This document shows positions 16,652-25,905 of a DNA stretch of 61,657 nt, in pieces. Source of the stretch: Candidatus Mediterraneibacter pullicola (lineage in GTDB: Bacteria; Bacillota; Clostridia; Lachnospirales; Lachnospiraceae); the NCBI GenBank assembly GCA_019117065.1, contig DXAK01000034.1, forward strand, positions 1 to 61,657, in the 5' to 3' direction. The notes beneath the pieces were generated by a model that did no database searches, was not told the DNA's origin, and saw only the letters and a program-made list of their open reading frames with translations. The first letter of the stretch is position 1; every line of letters starts with the position of its first letter. A program made the position numbers and the translations under genes.

Positions 16652-17338
16652 TTAAAAATAGTTCCTGCGTTCAAACCGTTTTTGAACCGTTTTCCAGTTG
16701 ACCACATGGAACCAATCGTCGATATATGCGGAGCGGACGTTATAATGCTTCAGGTAATATGCGTGCTCCCAGACATCGATGTTCAGAAGAGGACGCTGGC
16801 TCATGGACAGGGGAGTGTCCTGATTTGCCGACGTGGTGATTATTAACCGTCGGTTTTCTGCGACGAGCCACGCGTAACCGGATCCGAATACGGATAGTGC
16901 GGCCTCTTTAAATTGCTTTAGAAATTGCTCGGGACAACCAAATTGTCGGGACATCTCCGCGAAGAAGAGAGACGCGCCGTCCTCGGGAGATGAGGTTTCT
17001 GATGGACATTTAGGACTCATGGAAGGACTAGGGAACGCTGGTTGAGGTCCCGCGGGGGTCATGCCTTCAAAATAGAAGCGGTGGTTAAAAACTCCGCCCG
17101 CGTTGTTTCGAATTGGTGTCTGGAGCGGTTTGGGGAGACGGCGCCAGTGGGTTAAAAGCTCTTCCAGAGAAAACCTTTGAAGCGGAGGATTTTGTTCCAG
17201 CAGCTGATTAAGGTTATCAATGTAGGTTTGGAGGTGCCTGTCGTGGTGGAGATGCATTGTCTTTTCATCAATGAACGGCTCAAGTGCGTCATATTCGTAA
17301 GGGAGAGGTGTGTTTACAAAAGGATAAAAATGATTCAT
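16652..17338 (-). CDS. Fe/Mn superoxide dismutase
   Basis: 228 aa. It converts superoxide to hydrogen peroxide and oxygen. The four metal ligands are in place: His in 'MHLHHDRHLQTY', His in 'NNAGGVFNHRFYF', and Asp and His in 'LNIDVWEHAYYLKH'. Whether iron or manganese is used cannot be told. The middle holds a longer Pro/Ser-rich stretch ('PAFPSPSMSPKCPSETSSPEDG') where most SODs are shorter. No signal peptide. It stands alone and may protect an anaerobe during air exposure, alongside the flavodiiron protein and hemerythrin in this window. Confidence 0.92.
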   Translation of the reverse strand: MNHFYPFVNTPLPYEYDALEPFIDEKTMHLHHDRHLQTYIDNLNQLLEQNPPLQRFSLEELLTHWRRLPKPLQTPIRNNAGGVFNHRFYFEGMTPAGPQPAFPSPSMSPKCPSETSSPEDGASLFFAEMSRQFGCPEQFLKQFKEAALSVFGSGYAWLVAENRRLIITTSANQDTPLSMSQRPLLNIDVWEHAYYLKHYNVRSAYIDDWFHVVNWKTVQKRFERRNYF

Positions 17339-17576
17339 GGATGTGCCTTATTGTTTTTTATAATCAATATATGAGAACGAACGTCCGGGGTGTTAAAAAA
17401 TCCGTATGCTTTTTTCTGAATTTGTGGTAGAATACCTTTATCAGGTTTCCTGTCTTGGGAGCCAGAGGGTATGTTATTTATTCTTTTATTTATGGCTGGT
17501 TCGGCCGGTATTCACAGAGTTGTTTGATTAACTGCAACGAGAGGAAGGGGTGGTTGAAGGAATCATTGATCTTTTC

Positions 17577-17605
17577 TTGTAAAGTAAGGCTAAAAATACT
17601 ATAAT
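17577..17605 (+). promoter_or_regulatory. Promoter of the broken Rpn-like gene, now upstream of mmcQ
   Basis: TTGTAA (17577-17582), a 17-bp spacer and TATAAT (17600-17605), followed by AAAGGAG and the ATG at 17617. It once drove the nuclease/transposase gene and may now drive mmcQ. Confidence 0.75.
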
Positions 17606-17616
17606 CAAAGGAGAAA

Positions 17617-17813
17617 ATGCTTATGGAAGAAAGATCATTTTAAACACGAGAGGGCGCAATGACGCAGAGACGGAACGGTCGCTGATCGATTTTCTTCACT
17701 ATGTTGAACGCAGCAGTGACGACAGTGTGCTGGAGGACTGCGATGAACGGCTCAAACGTCTGCATAGCAAGATTCATAAGATCAAATCCAGCGAGGAGAT
17801 GGGAGTGAGCTAT
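17617..17813 (+). pseudogene. Remnant of Rpn-type PD-(D/E)XK nuclease/transposase
   Basis: The ATG at 17617 with its own promoter and site encodes only MLMEERSF before a stop. The next ~55 codons, read in the frame of the following gene from about 17646, give 'NTRGRNDAETERSLIDFLHY', 'VERSSDDS' and 'KSSEEMGVSYMKMEE'. This is the typical C-terminal tail of Rpn-family recombination-promoting nucleases. The whole nuclease body between head and tail is missing, so a large internal deletion has left both ends. The tail runs in frame into mmcQ, so a fused product starting at GTG 17727 is possible. Confidence 0.7.
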
Positions 17814-18176
17814 ATGAAGATGGAAGAACGAGACAGGCTAATACGGAAGGAATTGATCCGATACTGTCTGACCTTTCCTGATGTGTTTGAAGACTATCCT
17901 TTTGATGATCCAAACTGGACGTGTATGCGCATCCGAACTAATCGTAAGATTTTTGCGTGGGTTTTTGAGAGGGAAGGGCACATATGGGTCAATGTAAAAT
18001 GCGATCCCGAGTGGCGGGATTTCTGGCGGGGAGCGTATGGCTCAGTTGTTCCCGCGTATCATATGAACAAGACCCACTGGAATTCTGTCATCTTGGACGG
18101 GACAATCCCGGATCAGGAGATCAGGCGGATGATCGGGGAGAGCTATGATCTGTGCGGAGGTTTATCTGTAAAATAA
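17814..18176 (+). CDS. MmcQ/YjbR family protein
   Basis: 120 aa from the ATG at 17814 (GGGAG before it), matching the usual ~115-120 aa length. Signatures are 'ELIRYCLTFPDVFEDYPFDD', 'NRKIFAWVFER', 'WVNVKCDPEWRDFWRG' and 'AYHMNKTHWNSVILDG'. The family has a double-stranded DNA-binding-like fold and is common in Firmicutes; its function is not established. The reading frame is open upstream to 17727 through the tail of a destroyed Rpn-type gene, so the true start is uncertain. It is followed 20 bp later by endoQ, suggesting one transcript. Confidence 0.85.
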   Translation: MKMEERDRLIRKELIRYCLTFPDVFEDYPFDDPNWTCMRIRTNRKIFAWVFEREGHIWVNVKCDPEWRDFWRGAYGSVVPAYHMNKTHWNSVILDGTIPDQEIRRMIGESYDLCGGLSVK

Positions 18177-18196
18177 ATATGTAAGAGGGCAGCACC

Positions 18197-19444
18197 ATGT
18201 ATATAGCAGATCTACACATACATTCAAAATATTCCCGGGCAACGAGCAAGCTGTGCACGCCGGAATATCTGGACTTGTGGGCGAGAAGAAAAGGTATCCA
18301 TATTGTGGGAACCGGGGATTTCACTCATCCCGCGTGGCGGGAAGAACTGGAAGAGAAGCTTATGCCTGCCGGGGATGGGCTGTATGTGCTTAAGAATGAA
18401 TACAGGATACAGGACAGCAGTGTGCCGGGGGATATGGTTCCCCGCTTTGTTGTCACCGGGGAGATCAGTTCTATTTACAAAAAAAATGGGAAGGTGCACA
18501 AAGTCCACAGTGTGATTATTCTTCCGGGGCTTACGGAAGCCCGGCAGATATCGGATAAACTGGAACGAATCGGGAATATACGTTCTGACGGGAGACCGAT
18601 CCTCGGGATGGACTGCCGGGATCTTCTTGAACTCACGCTGGAACTGTGCCCGGATGCAGTGTATGTACCAGCTCATATATGGACTCCCCACTTTTCCATG
18701 TTTGGGGCTTTTTCAGGTTTTGATACAGTTGAGGAGTGTTTTGAAGACTTGACGCCCTATGTTCATGCCGTGGAGACAGGGCTGTCTTCCGATCCGCCTA
18801 TGAATTGGAGAATATCCGCGCTGGACCGTTTTCAGCTCATCTCCAATTCAGATGCCCATTCTCCGGCAAAACTGGGGAGAGAGGCGACTCTGTTTGACAT
18901 TCCTTTGTCTTATTCAGGAATTGCCCGGGGGATACGGACAGGAGAAGGCCTGTACGGCACAATTGAGTTTTTCCCGGAGGAAGGGAAGTATCATATGGAT
19001 GGGCATCGGAAATGCAGTCTCTGTCTGTCACCGGAGGAAACAATGCGATATAACGGCATTTGTCCGGTATGTGGGCGGAAGATCACGATCGGGGTATCGC
19101 ACCGTGTGGAGGAACTGGCGGACCGGGAAGTGGGGTGTGTAAGAGAAGGGGCGAAAGCATACGAAAATCTTGTACCTCTTCCCGAGGTGATTGCGGCATC
19201 GCTAGGATACTCGGCTTCAAGTAAGAGAGTGGAGCGTGAATATATGCGCATGCTCTCAGAACTGGGAGCGGAGTTTGAAATTTTAAGAGATCTTCCGCTG
19301 GAGGACATCTGCAGGGTGTCAGGCGCGAGGATTGCGGAAGGTATCGAACGCCTTAGAAGCGGGCGGGTGGAGCTGGTTCCGGGGTTTGACGGAGAGTACG
19401 GGGCGATCCGTCTGTTCAGCGATGAGGAACTGAACCATGTTTAA
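18197..19444 (+). CDS. Endonuclease Q family protein (PHP domain)
   Basis: 415 aa. The N-terminus 'DLHIHSKYSRATS' starts a PHP metal-dependent hydrolase domain, continued by 'VGTGDFTHP', 'DAVYVPAHIWTPHF' and 'SNSDAHSP'. A zinc finger with two CxxC pairs (CSLC and CPVC) lies near 275-300, and a helix-hairpin-helix-like end follows ('VSGARIAEGIERLRSG'). This set matches EndoQ, which nicks DNA on the 5' side of deaminated bases such as uracil and hypoxanthine. EndoQ is best known from archaea and occurs in a minority of bacteria. It likely acts in DNA repair. Start ATG at 18197 follows AGAGGGCAG. Confidence 0.85.
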   Translation: MYIADLHIHSKYSRATSKLCTPEYLDLWARRKGIHIVGTGDFTHPAWREELEEKLMPAGDGLYVLKNEYRIQDSSVPGDMVPRFVVTGEISSIYKKNGKVHKVHSVIILPGLTEARQISDKLERIGNIRSDGRPILGMDCRDLLELTLELCPDAVYVPAHIWTPHFSMFGAFSGFDTVEECFEDLTPYVHAVETGLSSDPPMNWRISALDRFQLISNSDAHSPAKLGREATLFDIPLSYSGIARGIRTGEGLYGTIEFFPEEGKYHMDGHRKCSLCLSPEETMRYNGICPVCGRKITIGVSHRVEELADREVGCVREGAKAYENLVPLPEVIAASLGYSASSKRVEREYMRMLSELGAEFEILRDLPLEDICRVSGARIAEGIERLRSGRVELVPGFDGEYGAIRLFSDEELNHV

Positions 19445-19534
19445 GGACAGATGAGGCATTGACAATCTGCGGGTGATACTTTAGATTATAGTGAGATAAA
19501 AGTGACATTTAACCTGCAAAGGAGAGCAGATCAT

Positions 19535-20377
19535 ATGAAATTAGGAGAAAAACAGGTGTTGACCGTGGTGAAAAAAGTAGACTTCGGCGTATACCTTGGA
19601 AGCGATGAAGAGCGTGTCTTGCTTCCGAAGAAACAAGTTCCGGCAGGGATTGAAGCGGGGGATCCAGTGGAAGTATTTTTATACAAAGATTCTTCCGACC
19701 GGATGATTGCCACGACGAACGAGCCCAAGCTGATGCTGGGAGAACTGGCGGTGCTTGATGTGGTGGACGTGGGACGGATCGGCGCGTTCTTGGACTGGGG
19801 GCTTGAGAAGGATCTGCTCCTGCCTTTCAAGGAGCAGACAGTGAAGGTAGAAAAAGGCGACCGCTGTCTGGTGAGCTTATATGTTGACAAGAGCGGGCGT
19901 CTGTGTGCGACCATGAAAGTTTATCCGCTGCTGCGGACAGATTCCCCGTACAAAAAGGACGATATGGTGACGGGCACTGTCTATGATATCAGTAAGGATA
20001 TCGGCGTTTTCGTGGCAGTGGATAATCAGTATTCCGCCCTTATACCGAGAAGAGAGGTGTATGGCAGGATGCATATGGGGCAGCAGATCGATGCCCGTGT
20101 GACGGCGGTGAAAGCAGACGGAAAACTGGATTTGAGTGTGCGGGGGAAGATCCCGGAGCAGATGGATAAGGATGCAGATCTTATTATGGAACGGATCATG
20201 CGGAACGGGGGAGCGCTTTTGTTCACGGATAAAGCGGCTCCTGAGCGCATTAAGGCGGAGCTGGGGATGAGCAAGGCGGCGTTCAAAAGAGCAGTCGGAA
20301 GGCTGTTGAAGCAAGGGAAGATCACCATTGATGAAAAACAGGGAAAAATCTTGCAATCCAACAGAAATGGTTTATAA
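19535..20377 (+). CDS. cvfB: S1 RNA-binding protein CvfB
   Basis: 280 aa from the ATG at 19535, eight bases after GGAGAG. Three S1-like OB folds run from the N-terminus ('GEKQVLTVVKKVDFGVYLGS', 'LGELAVLDVVDVGRIGAFLDW', 'VTGTVYDISKDIGVFVAVDN'), followed by a winged helix ('ERIKAELGMSKAAFKRAVGRLLKQGKI'). This is the layout of CvfB (YitL), which binds RNA and affects virulence-gene expression in staphylococci. Its role here is unknown. A terminator-like hairpin at about 20438-20472 separates it from dnaE. Confidence 0.9.
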   Translation: MKLGEKQVLTVVKKVDFGVYLGSDEERVLLPKKQVPAGIEAGDPVEVFLYKDSSDRMIATTNEPKLMLGELAVLDVVDVGRIGAFLDWGLEKDLLLPFKEQTVKVEKGDRCLVSLYVDKSGRLCATMKVYPLLRTDSPYKKDDMVTGTVYDISKDIGVFVAVDNQYSALIPRREVYGRMHMGQQIDARVTAVKADGKLDLSVRGKIPEQMDKDADLIMERIMRNGGALLFTDKAAPERIKAELGMSKAAFKRAVGRLLKQGKITIDEKQGKILQSNRNGL

Positions 20378-20437
20378 TAAAACACATATGGAGGAAGAGT
20401 ATAAGTATCCTCATAGGAAATATGATAAACAAGACCG

Positions 20438-20472
20438 ACGAGGGCAGTTTCCGCAAGGGGCCGCCCTTTTAA
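20438..20472 (+). terminator. Probable terminator after cvfB
   Basis: AGGGC pairs with GCCCT, partly with inner pairs, and TTTT follows at 20467-20470. It lies just before the dnaE ribosome-binding site. Moderate strength. Confidence 0.5.
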
Positions 20473-20489
20473 TATTTCAGAGGTGAGAG

Positions 20490-23400
20490 ATGAGTTTTGT
20501 ACATTTACACGTCCATACAGAGTACAGTCTTTTGGACGGCTCTAACAAAATAAAAGAATATGTTTCCAGAGTAAAAGAACTTGGTATGAACAGCGCGGCG
20601 ATCACAGATCACGGCGTGATGTACGGTGTGATTGATTTTTACAGAGAAGCACGCCGCCAGGGGATCAATCCGATTCTCGGATGCGAGGTGTATGTGGCGC
20701 CCAATTCCCGGTTTGACAGGGAAGTGGCAGGCGGGGAAGACCGGTATTACCATCTTGTTTTGCTTGCGGAAAATAATGAAGGTTATGCGAACCTCATGAA
20801 AATCGTATCAAAAGGCTTTGTGGAGGGATACTATTATAAACCCCGGGTCGACAAGGAGCTTTTGAGAAAATATCATAAAGGCATTATTGCCTTAAGCGCG
20901 TGTCTGGCCGGAGAAGTGCAGCGGTATATTACGAAAGGACTTTATGACGAGGCGAAAAAAATAGCTCTGGAATACAGGGGGATTTTTGGAGCGGACAATT
21001 TTTTCCTTGAGCTTCAGGACCACGGTATCCCAGAACAATCTCTGGTGAACCAGCAGCTTCTCAAAATGTCTCAGGAGACAGGGATTGAACTGGTGGCGAC
21101 CAACGATGTTCATTATACTTTCGCTGAGGATGAAAAGCCGCATGATATTCTGCTGTGCATCCAGACGGGGAAAAAGCTTTCTGATGAGAACAGAATGCGC
21201 TATGAGGGCGGGCAGTATTATGTGAAATCCCCGGAGGAGATGGAGAAGCTTTTCCCATATGCCCTTCAGGCGCTGGATAATACTCAGAAGATTGCAGACC
21301 GCTGCTTGGTGGAGATCGAGTTCGGGGTGACAAAGCTGCCAAAATATGATGTGCCGGATGGATTTACTTCGTGGGAATATCTGCAGAAGCTCTGCTACGA
21401 AGGATTGAGTGAGCGCTATGGTGAACCGTCTCAGGAGCTGAAAGACAGGCTGGCTTATGAACTTGGCACCATACAGAATATGGGATATGTGGATTATTTT
21501 CTCATTGTATGGGACTTTATCAAATACGCAAAAGACCACGGGATCGCAGTGGGACCGGGCAGAGGGTCGGCGGCGGGAAGTATCGTTTCCTACTGTCTGG
21601 GCATTACGACCATCGATCCCATCCGATATCAGCTTCTCTTTGAGCGTTTCCTGAACCCTGAGCGTGTATCCATGCCTGATATTGACGTGGACTTTTGCTT
21701 TGAGCGCAGGCAGGAAGTGATCGATTATGTTGTGCGCAAGTATGGAGAAGACCGGGTGGTGCAGATCGTTACGTTCGGTACTTTGGCGGCGCGGGGAGTG
21801 ATCCGCGATGTGGGACGCGTGATGGATCTGCCGTATGCATTTGTGGACAGCATTGCAAAGATGGTTCCGCAGGAATTGAATATCACTATTGACCGCGCGC
21901 TGAAAGAGAATCCAGAGCTTAAGAGGACTTACGAAAATGATGAGCAGGTAAAGACGCTTATCGATATGGCAAAACGTCTGGAAGGCCTTCCAAGACACAG
22001 CTCTATGCATGCGGCGGGCGTGGTGATCAGCCAGAAATCCGTGGATGAATATGTCCCGCTTTCAAGGGCGGCGGACGGCTCTATCACCACCCAGTTTACA
22101 ATGACCACGCTGGAGGAACTGGGACTTCTCAAGATGGATTTCTTAGGCTTGCGTACCCTGACGGTAATACAAAACGCTGTCAGAATGGCAAGGAAGAAAA
22201 ATCCAGACGTCGATATGGAAAAGATTGATTATAATGATCCGAAGGTTCTGGATTATATCGGAACCGGAAAGACGGACGGCATTTTCCAGCTGGAAAGCGC
22301 GGGAATGAAAAGCTTCATGAAGGAGCTTAAACCCCACAGCCTTGAGGATATCATCGCAGGTATCTCGCTGTACCGTCCGGGACCCATGGACTTTATTCCT
22401 CAATATATCAGGGGAAAGAACGACGCTTCGTCCATCACATACGATTGTCCTCAGCTTGAACCGATTCTTGAGCCTACTTACGGGTGTATTGTATATCAGG
22501 AACAGGTTATGCAGATTGTGCGTGATCTTGCGGGATACACACTGGGGAGGAGCGACCTTCTGCGGCGCGCTATGTCGAAGAAAAAGGGAGACGTGATGCA
22601 AAAAGAGCGTCAGATCTTTGTGTACGGCGATGAAGAGACGAATGTCCCGGGATGTGTGAAGAACGGAATTGACGAGAAAACGGCGAACAAGATCTATGAC
22701 GAGATGATCGATTTTGCTAAGTACGCGTTCAACAAGTCCCATGCCGCCGCATATGCAGTGGTGGCGTATCAGACTGCATGGCTGAAGTACTATTATCCGG
22801 TAGAGTTCATGGCGGCGCTGATGACGTCCGTAATCGAGAATCCCTCTAAAGTGGCAGAGTATATTTATGCATGCCGTCAGATGAACATCAGAATCCTCCC
22901 CCCGGACATCAATAAAGGGGAGGCAGATTTTTCGGTTGACGGGGGGAATATCCGGTATGGACTTGCCGCCATCAAGAGTATCGGGCGTCCGGTCGTGCAG
23001 GCTGTGATAGAAGAGCGAAAGGCCTTTGGGCCATTCAAGAATCTGGAGGATTTCATCACACGGCTCTCGTCGAAGGAAGTTCTGAATAAGAGAACCATTG
23101 AGAATTTGATTAAAGCGGGCGCTCTGGACACACTGGGAGGTACGAGAAAGCAGTTTATGAGTATCTATATCCAGATTGTGGATCATGTCAATCAGGAGAA
23201 AAAGTATTCCATGTCCGGACAGATGAGCCTGTTTGACCTTGTGGGAGAGGAACAGAAATCAGAATTTCAGATTCAGATGCCGGAGGTGGGAGAGTACACG
23301 AAGGAGAATCTTCTCGCGTTTGAAAAAGAAGTACTGGGCATCTACATCAGCGGCCATCCTCTGGAAGAATATGAGGAGAAGTGGAAGAAAGTGATTTCTG

Positions 23401-23963
23401 CCACTACGATGGATTTCCAGCCGGATGAAGAGACCGGGAGGACAAAAGTGCATGACGGCGCAAAAGAGGTCATTGGAGGAATGATTACAGAGAAGACAGT
23501 GAAGTACACAAAGACAAATCAGATGATGGCATTTGTTACTGTGGAGGATCTGTTGGGGACTGTGGAAGTGGTGGTGTTTCCGAGGGATTATGAAGGAAAC
23601 AGAGAATTCCTTGAGGTGGATAATAAAGTGTTCATCCGGGGCAGAGTCTCTGAGGAAGAGGAGAAGGCCAGCAAGCTGATCTGTGAGAAGGTAATTCCTT
23701 TTGAGCGGACGAAGAAAGAACTATGGCTTCAGTTCCCGGACAAAGAAACATTCATAGAGGAAGAGCAGATTGTTTACGGCTATCTGGCGGATTCAGAGGG
23801 GGATGACGAAGTTGTCATATACTGTGCGAAAGAGCGGGCAGTCAAGAGACTTCCAAAGAATCGAAACATCAGGATTAACCCACAGGTTTTGGGCAGGCTG
23901 ATGAATCATTTTGGAGAAAGCCGGGTAAAAGTGGTGGAAAAAGCTATTGAAAACCACTTCTAA
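20490..23963 (+). CDS. dnaE: DNA polymerase III alpha subunit
   Basis: 1157 aa, the usual DnaE length. The N-terminal PHP domain begins 'FVHLHVHTEYSLLDG' and keeps metal-binding residues. The polymerase domain includes 'GPGRGSAAGSIV' and the catalytic 'PDIDVDFCFERRQEVIDYV', and later 'FNKSHAAAYAVVAYQTAWLK'. Tandem helix-hairpin-helix and OB domains form the C-terminal third ('MGYVDYFLIV' is polymerase; 'KTNQMMAFVTVEDLLGTVE' is OB). In Firmicutes that also have PolC, DnaE starts and extends primers on the lagging strand. The start ATG follows AGAGGTGAG. It is the first gene of a likely operon with pfkA and murI, an order common in Clostridia. Confidence 0.97.
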   Translation: MSFVHLHVHTEYSLLDGSNKIKEYVSRVKELGMNSAAITDHGVMYGVIDFYREARRQGINPILGCEVYVAPNSRFDREVAGGEDRYYHLVLLAENNEGYANLMKIVSKGFVEGYYYKPRVDKELLRKYHKGIIALSACLAGEVQRYITKGLYDEAKKIALEYRGIFGADNFFLELQDHGIPEQSLVNQQLLKMSQETGIELVATNDVHYTFAEDEKPHDILLCIQTGKKLSDENRMRYEGGQYYVKSPEEMEKLFPYALQALDNTQKIADRCLVEIEFGVTKLPKYDVPDGFTSWEYLQKLCYEGLSERYGEPSQELKDRLAYELGTIQNMGYVDYFLIVWDFIKYAKDHGIAVGPGRGSAAGSIVSYCLGITTIDPIRYQLLFERFLNPERVSMPDIDVDFCFERRQEVIDYVVRKYGEDRVVQIVTFGTLAARGVIRDVGRVMDLPYAFVDSIAKMVPQELNITIDRALKENPELKRTYENDEQVKTLIDMAKRLEGLPRHSSMHAAGVVISQKSVDEYVPLSRAADGSITTQFTMTTLEELGLLKMDFLGLRTLTVIQNAVRMARKKNPDVDMEKIDYNDPKVLDYIGTGKTDGIFQLESAGMKSFMKELKPHSLEDIIAGISLYRPGPMDFIPQYIRGKNDASSITYDCPQLEPILEPTYGCIVYQEQVMQIVRDLAGYTLGRSDLLRRAMSKKKGDVMQKERQIFVYGDEETNVPGCVKNGIDEKTANKIYDEMIDFAKYAFNKSHAAAYAVVAYQTAWLKYYYPVEFMAALMTSVIENPSKVAEYIYACRQMNIRILPPDINKGEADFSVDGGNIRYGLAAIKSIGRPVVQAVIEERKAFGPFKNLEDFITRLSSKEVLNKRTIENLIKAGALDTLGGTRKQFMSIYIQIVDHVNQEKKYSMSGQMSLFDLVGEEQKSEFQIQMPEVGEYTKENLLAFEKEVLGIYISGHPLEEYEEKWKKVISATTMDFQPDEETGRTKVHDGAKEVIGGMITEKTVKYTKTNQMMAFVTVEDLLGTVEVVVFPRDYEGNREFLEVDNKVFIRGRVSEEEEKASKLICEKVIPFERTKKELWLQFPDKETFIEEEQIVYGYLADSEGDDEVVIYCAKERAVKRLPKNRNIRINPQVLGRLMNHFGESRVKVVEKAIENHF

Positions 23964-24048
23964 ATAGGGTAGAATAATTTCGAAATTGTTAAGAAAATTT
24001 CAATGTATGGCGGGTCAGTATCTGCTTTTACAGAAAGGTGGAAAAATC

Positions 24049-25068
24049 ATGGCAGAGAATAAAGTAAATGAGAAAGAAAAATATTTAGATGAGATTGAAG
24101 ACAGTATCCGCACGATCGGGGTTCTTACAAGCGGAGGAGACGCTCCGGGTATGAACGCGGCAATCCGTGCTGTTGTCAGAAGAGCTCTCTCAAGAGGATT
24201 GAAAGTGCGCGGTATCCGCAGAGGATATCACGGCCTTCTGAGGGAGGAAATCATCGATCTGTCCGCTCGTGATGTATCAGATACGATTCAGCGGGGAGGA
24301 ACGATCCTTCAGACAGCACGCTGTAAGACCATGCGTACAGAGGAAGGACAGCAGAAAGCGGCTGCGATCTGTAAAAAATATGGAATCGACGGGCTTGTAG
24401 TCATCGGGGGAGACGGTTCCTTTGCGGGAGCTCAGAAACTGGCTAATCTCGGTGTCAACACAGTAGGAGTTCCGGGGACGATCGATCTGGATATCGGATG
24501 TACAGACTATACAATTGGTTTTGATACAGCGGTTAATACAGCTATGGAAGCGATCGATAAGGTGCGTGATACATCGACTTCCCATGAGAGATGCAGTATC
24601 ATTGAGGTTATGGGCCGCGACGCGGGTTACCTTGCGCTGTGGTGCGGTATCGCCAATGGTGCTGAGCGTATTCTGATGCCGGAGGAGCATGATTTCAACG
24701 AGCAGGAAATTATCGATGATATCATGGAAAACAAGAGACGCGGAAAGAAGAATTATATTATCATCAATGCCGAAGGTATCGGTGATTCCATCAATATGGC
24801 GAAGAGGATTGAGGAGGCAACAGGCATCGAGACAAGAGCGACGATCCTCGGTCACATGCAGCGCGGCGGAAGCCCGACATGTAAGGACAGGGTGTACGCG
24901 TCTATCATGGGCGCTATGGCAGTGGATCTTCTCTGCCAGGGAAAGACAAACCGTGTAGTTGGCTATAAAAATGGAGAATATGTTGATTTCGATATCGAGG
25001 AGGCGCTCTCCATGAAGAAAACAATTTCCGATTACCAGTATAACGTGGCAAAGACACTGGCGCTGTAA
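24049..25068 (+). CDS. pfkA: ATP-dependent 6-phosphofructokinase
   Basis: 339 aa from the ATG at 24049 (AGAAAGGTGG before it). It phosphorylates fructose 6-phosphate in glycolysis. Signatures are 'LTSGGDAPGMNAAIRAVVRR', 'VVIGGDGSFAGAQ' (Gly at the position that marks ATP use rather than pyrophosphate), 'GTIDLDI', 'YTIGFDTAVNTAMEAIDKV', 'EVMGRDAGYLAL' and 'LGHMQRGGSP'. The catalytic motif usually reads TIDND; here the middle Asn is Leu, with both Asp residues kept. An extra ~20 acidic residues precede the core, compared with the ~320-aa norm. It lies 85 bp after dnaE and 15 bp before murI. Confidence 0.96.
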   Translation: MAENKVNEKEKYLDEIEDSIRTIGVLTSGGDAPGMNAAIRAVVRRALSRGLKVRGIRRGYHGLLREEIIDLSARDVSDTIQRGGTILQTARCKTMRTEEGQQKAAAICKKYGIDGLVVIGGDGSFAGAQKLANLGVNTVGVPGTIDLDIGCTDYTIGFDTAVNTAMEAIDKVRDTSTSHERCSIIEVMGRDAGYLALWCGIANGAERILMPEEHDFNEQEIIDDIMENKRRGKKNYIIINAEGIGDSINMAKRIEEATGIETRATILGHMQRGGSPTCKDRVYASIMGAMAVDLLCQGKTNRVVGYKNGEYVDFDIEEALSMKKTISDYQYNVAKTLAL

Positions 25069-25083
25069 GGACGGGAGTTGATT

Positions 25084-25905
25084 ATGGAAAACAGGAAGAC
25101 AGCGCCTATCGGCGTGTTTGATTCCGGAGTGGGAGGGCTGACGGTGGCGAGGGAAATCTCCCGTCAGCTTCCTAATGAAAATATCGTATATTTTGGGGAT
25201 ACGGCGCGTGTTCCTTATGGAAGCAAGTCGCAGAACACGATTATTCGTTTTTCAGAGCAGATCATCCGCTTCCTCAAGACAAAACGGGTGAAGGCGATTG
25301 TGATAGCCTGCAATACCGCCAGTGCGCTGGCTCTGGATGCGGTGAGGGATGAGTTTGGGATTCCGATTATCGGAGTGGTCATCCCCGGTGCAAGAGCGGC
25401 GGTGGAGGCTACAAAAAAACGTAAAGTCGGCGTTGTGGGTACAGACGCCACAGTGCAGAGCGGGATGTATACGAAAATCATCCACAGTATGGCGCCGGAC
25501 ATTGATGTGATTGAGAAGGCGTGTCCGCTTTTTGTTCCTCTTGTGGAGGAAGGATTCAAGGAACATATTGTGACACAGGAAGTGATTGAGTATTATTTGG
25601 AGTCTATGCGCAGTACGGATATTGACGCAATGATACTAGGATGTACTCATTATCCCCTTCTTAGATCCAAGATCCGGGAGTATATGGGGGAAAAGATACA
25701 GATCGTCAACCCGGCATATGAAACGGCGATGGATCTAAGAAGAATTTTGCGGGAACAGGACATGGACAATGACGGCGTGACGGAAGAGCACAGTAAGTAT
25801 TCTTTCTATGTGAGTGATGCCGCGGAGAAATTCCGCAGATTTGCCAATACAGTCATGCCCTTTGACGTGCCAACGACAAATGTAGTAAACATTGAGGAAT
25901 ATTAA
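25084..25905 (+). CDS. murI: Glutamate racemase
   Basis: 273 aa from the ATG at 25084 (GGGAG site). It makes D-glutamate for peptidoglycan. The two catalytic cysteines stand in 'IACNTASALA' and 'LGCTHYPLL', and the N-terminus has 'IGVFDSGVGGLTV' and 'GDTARVPYG'. The product is cytoplasmic. It overlaps the DUF1934 gene by one base (TAATG) and is probably in one operon with pfkA. Confidence 0.96.
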   Translation: MENRKTAPIGVFDSGVGGLTVAREISRQLPNENIVYFGDTARVPYGSKSQNTIIRFSEQIIRFLKTKRVKAIVIACNTASALALDAVRDEFGIPIIGVVIPGARAAVEATKKRKVGVVGTDATVQSGMYTKIIHSMAPDIDVIEKACPLFVPLVEEGFKEHIVTQEVIEYYLESMRSTDIDAMILGCTHYPLLRSKIREYMGEKIQIVNPAYETAMDLRRILREQDMDNDGVTEEHSKYSFYVSDAAEKFRRFANTVMPFDVPTTNVVNIEEY

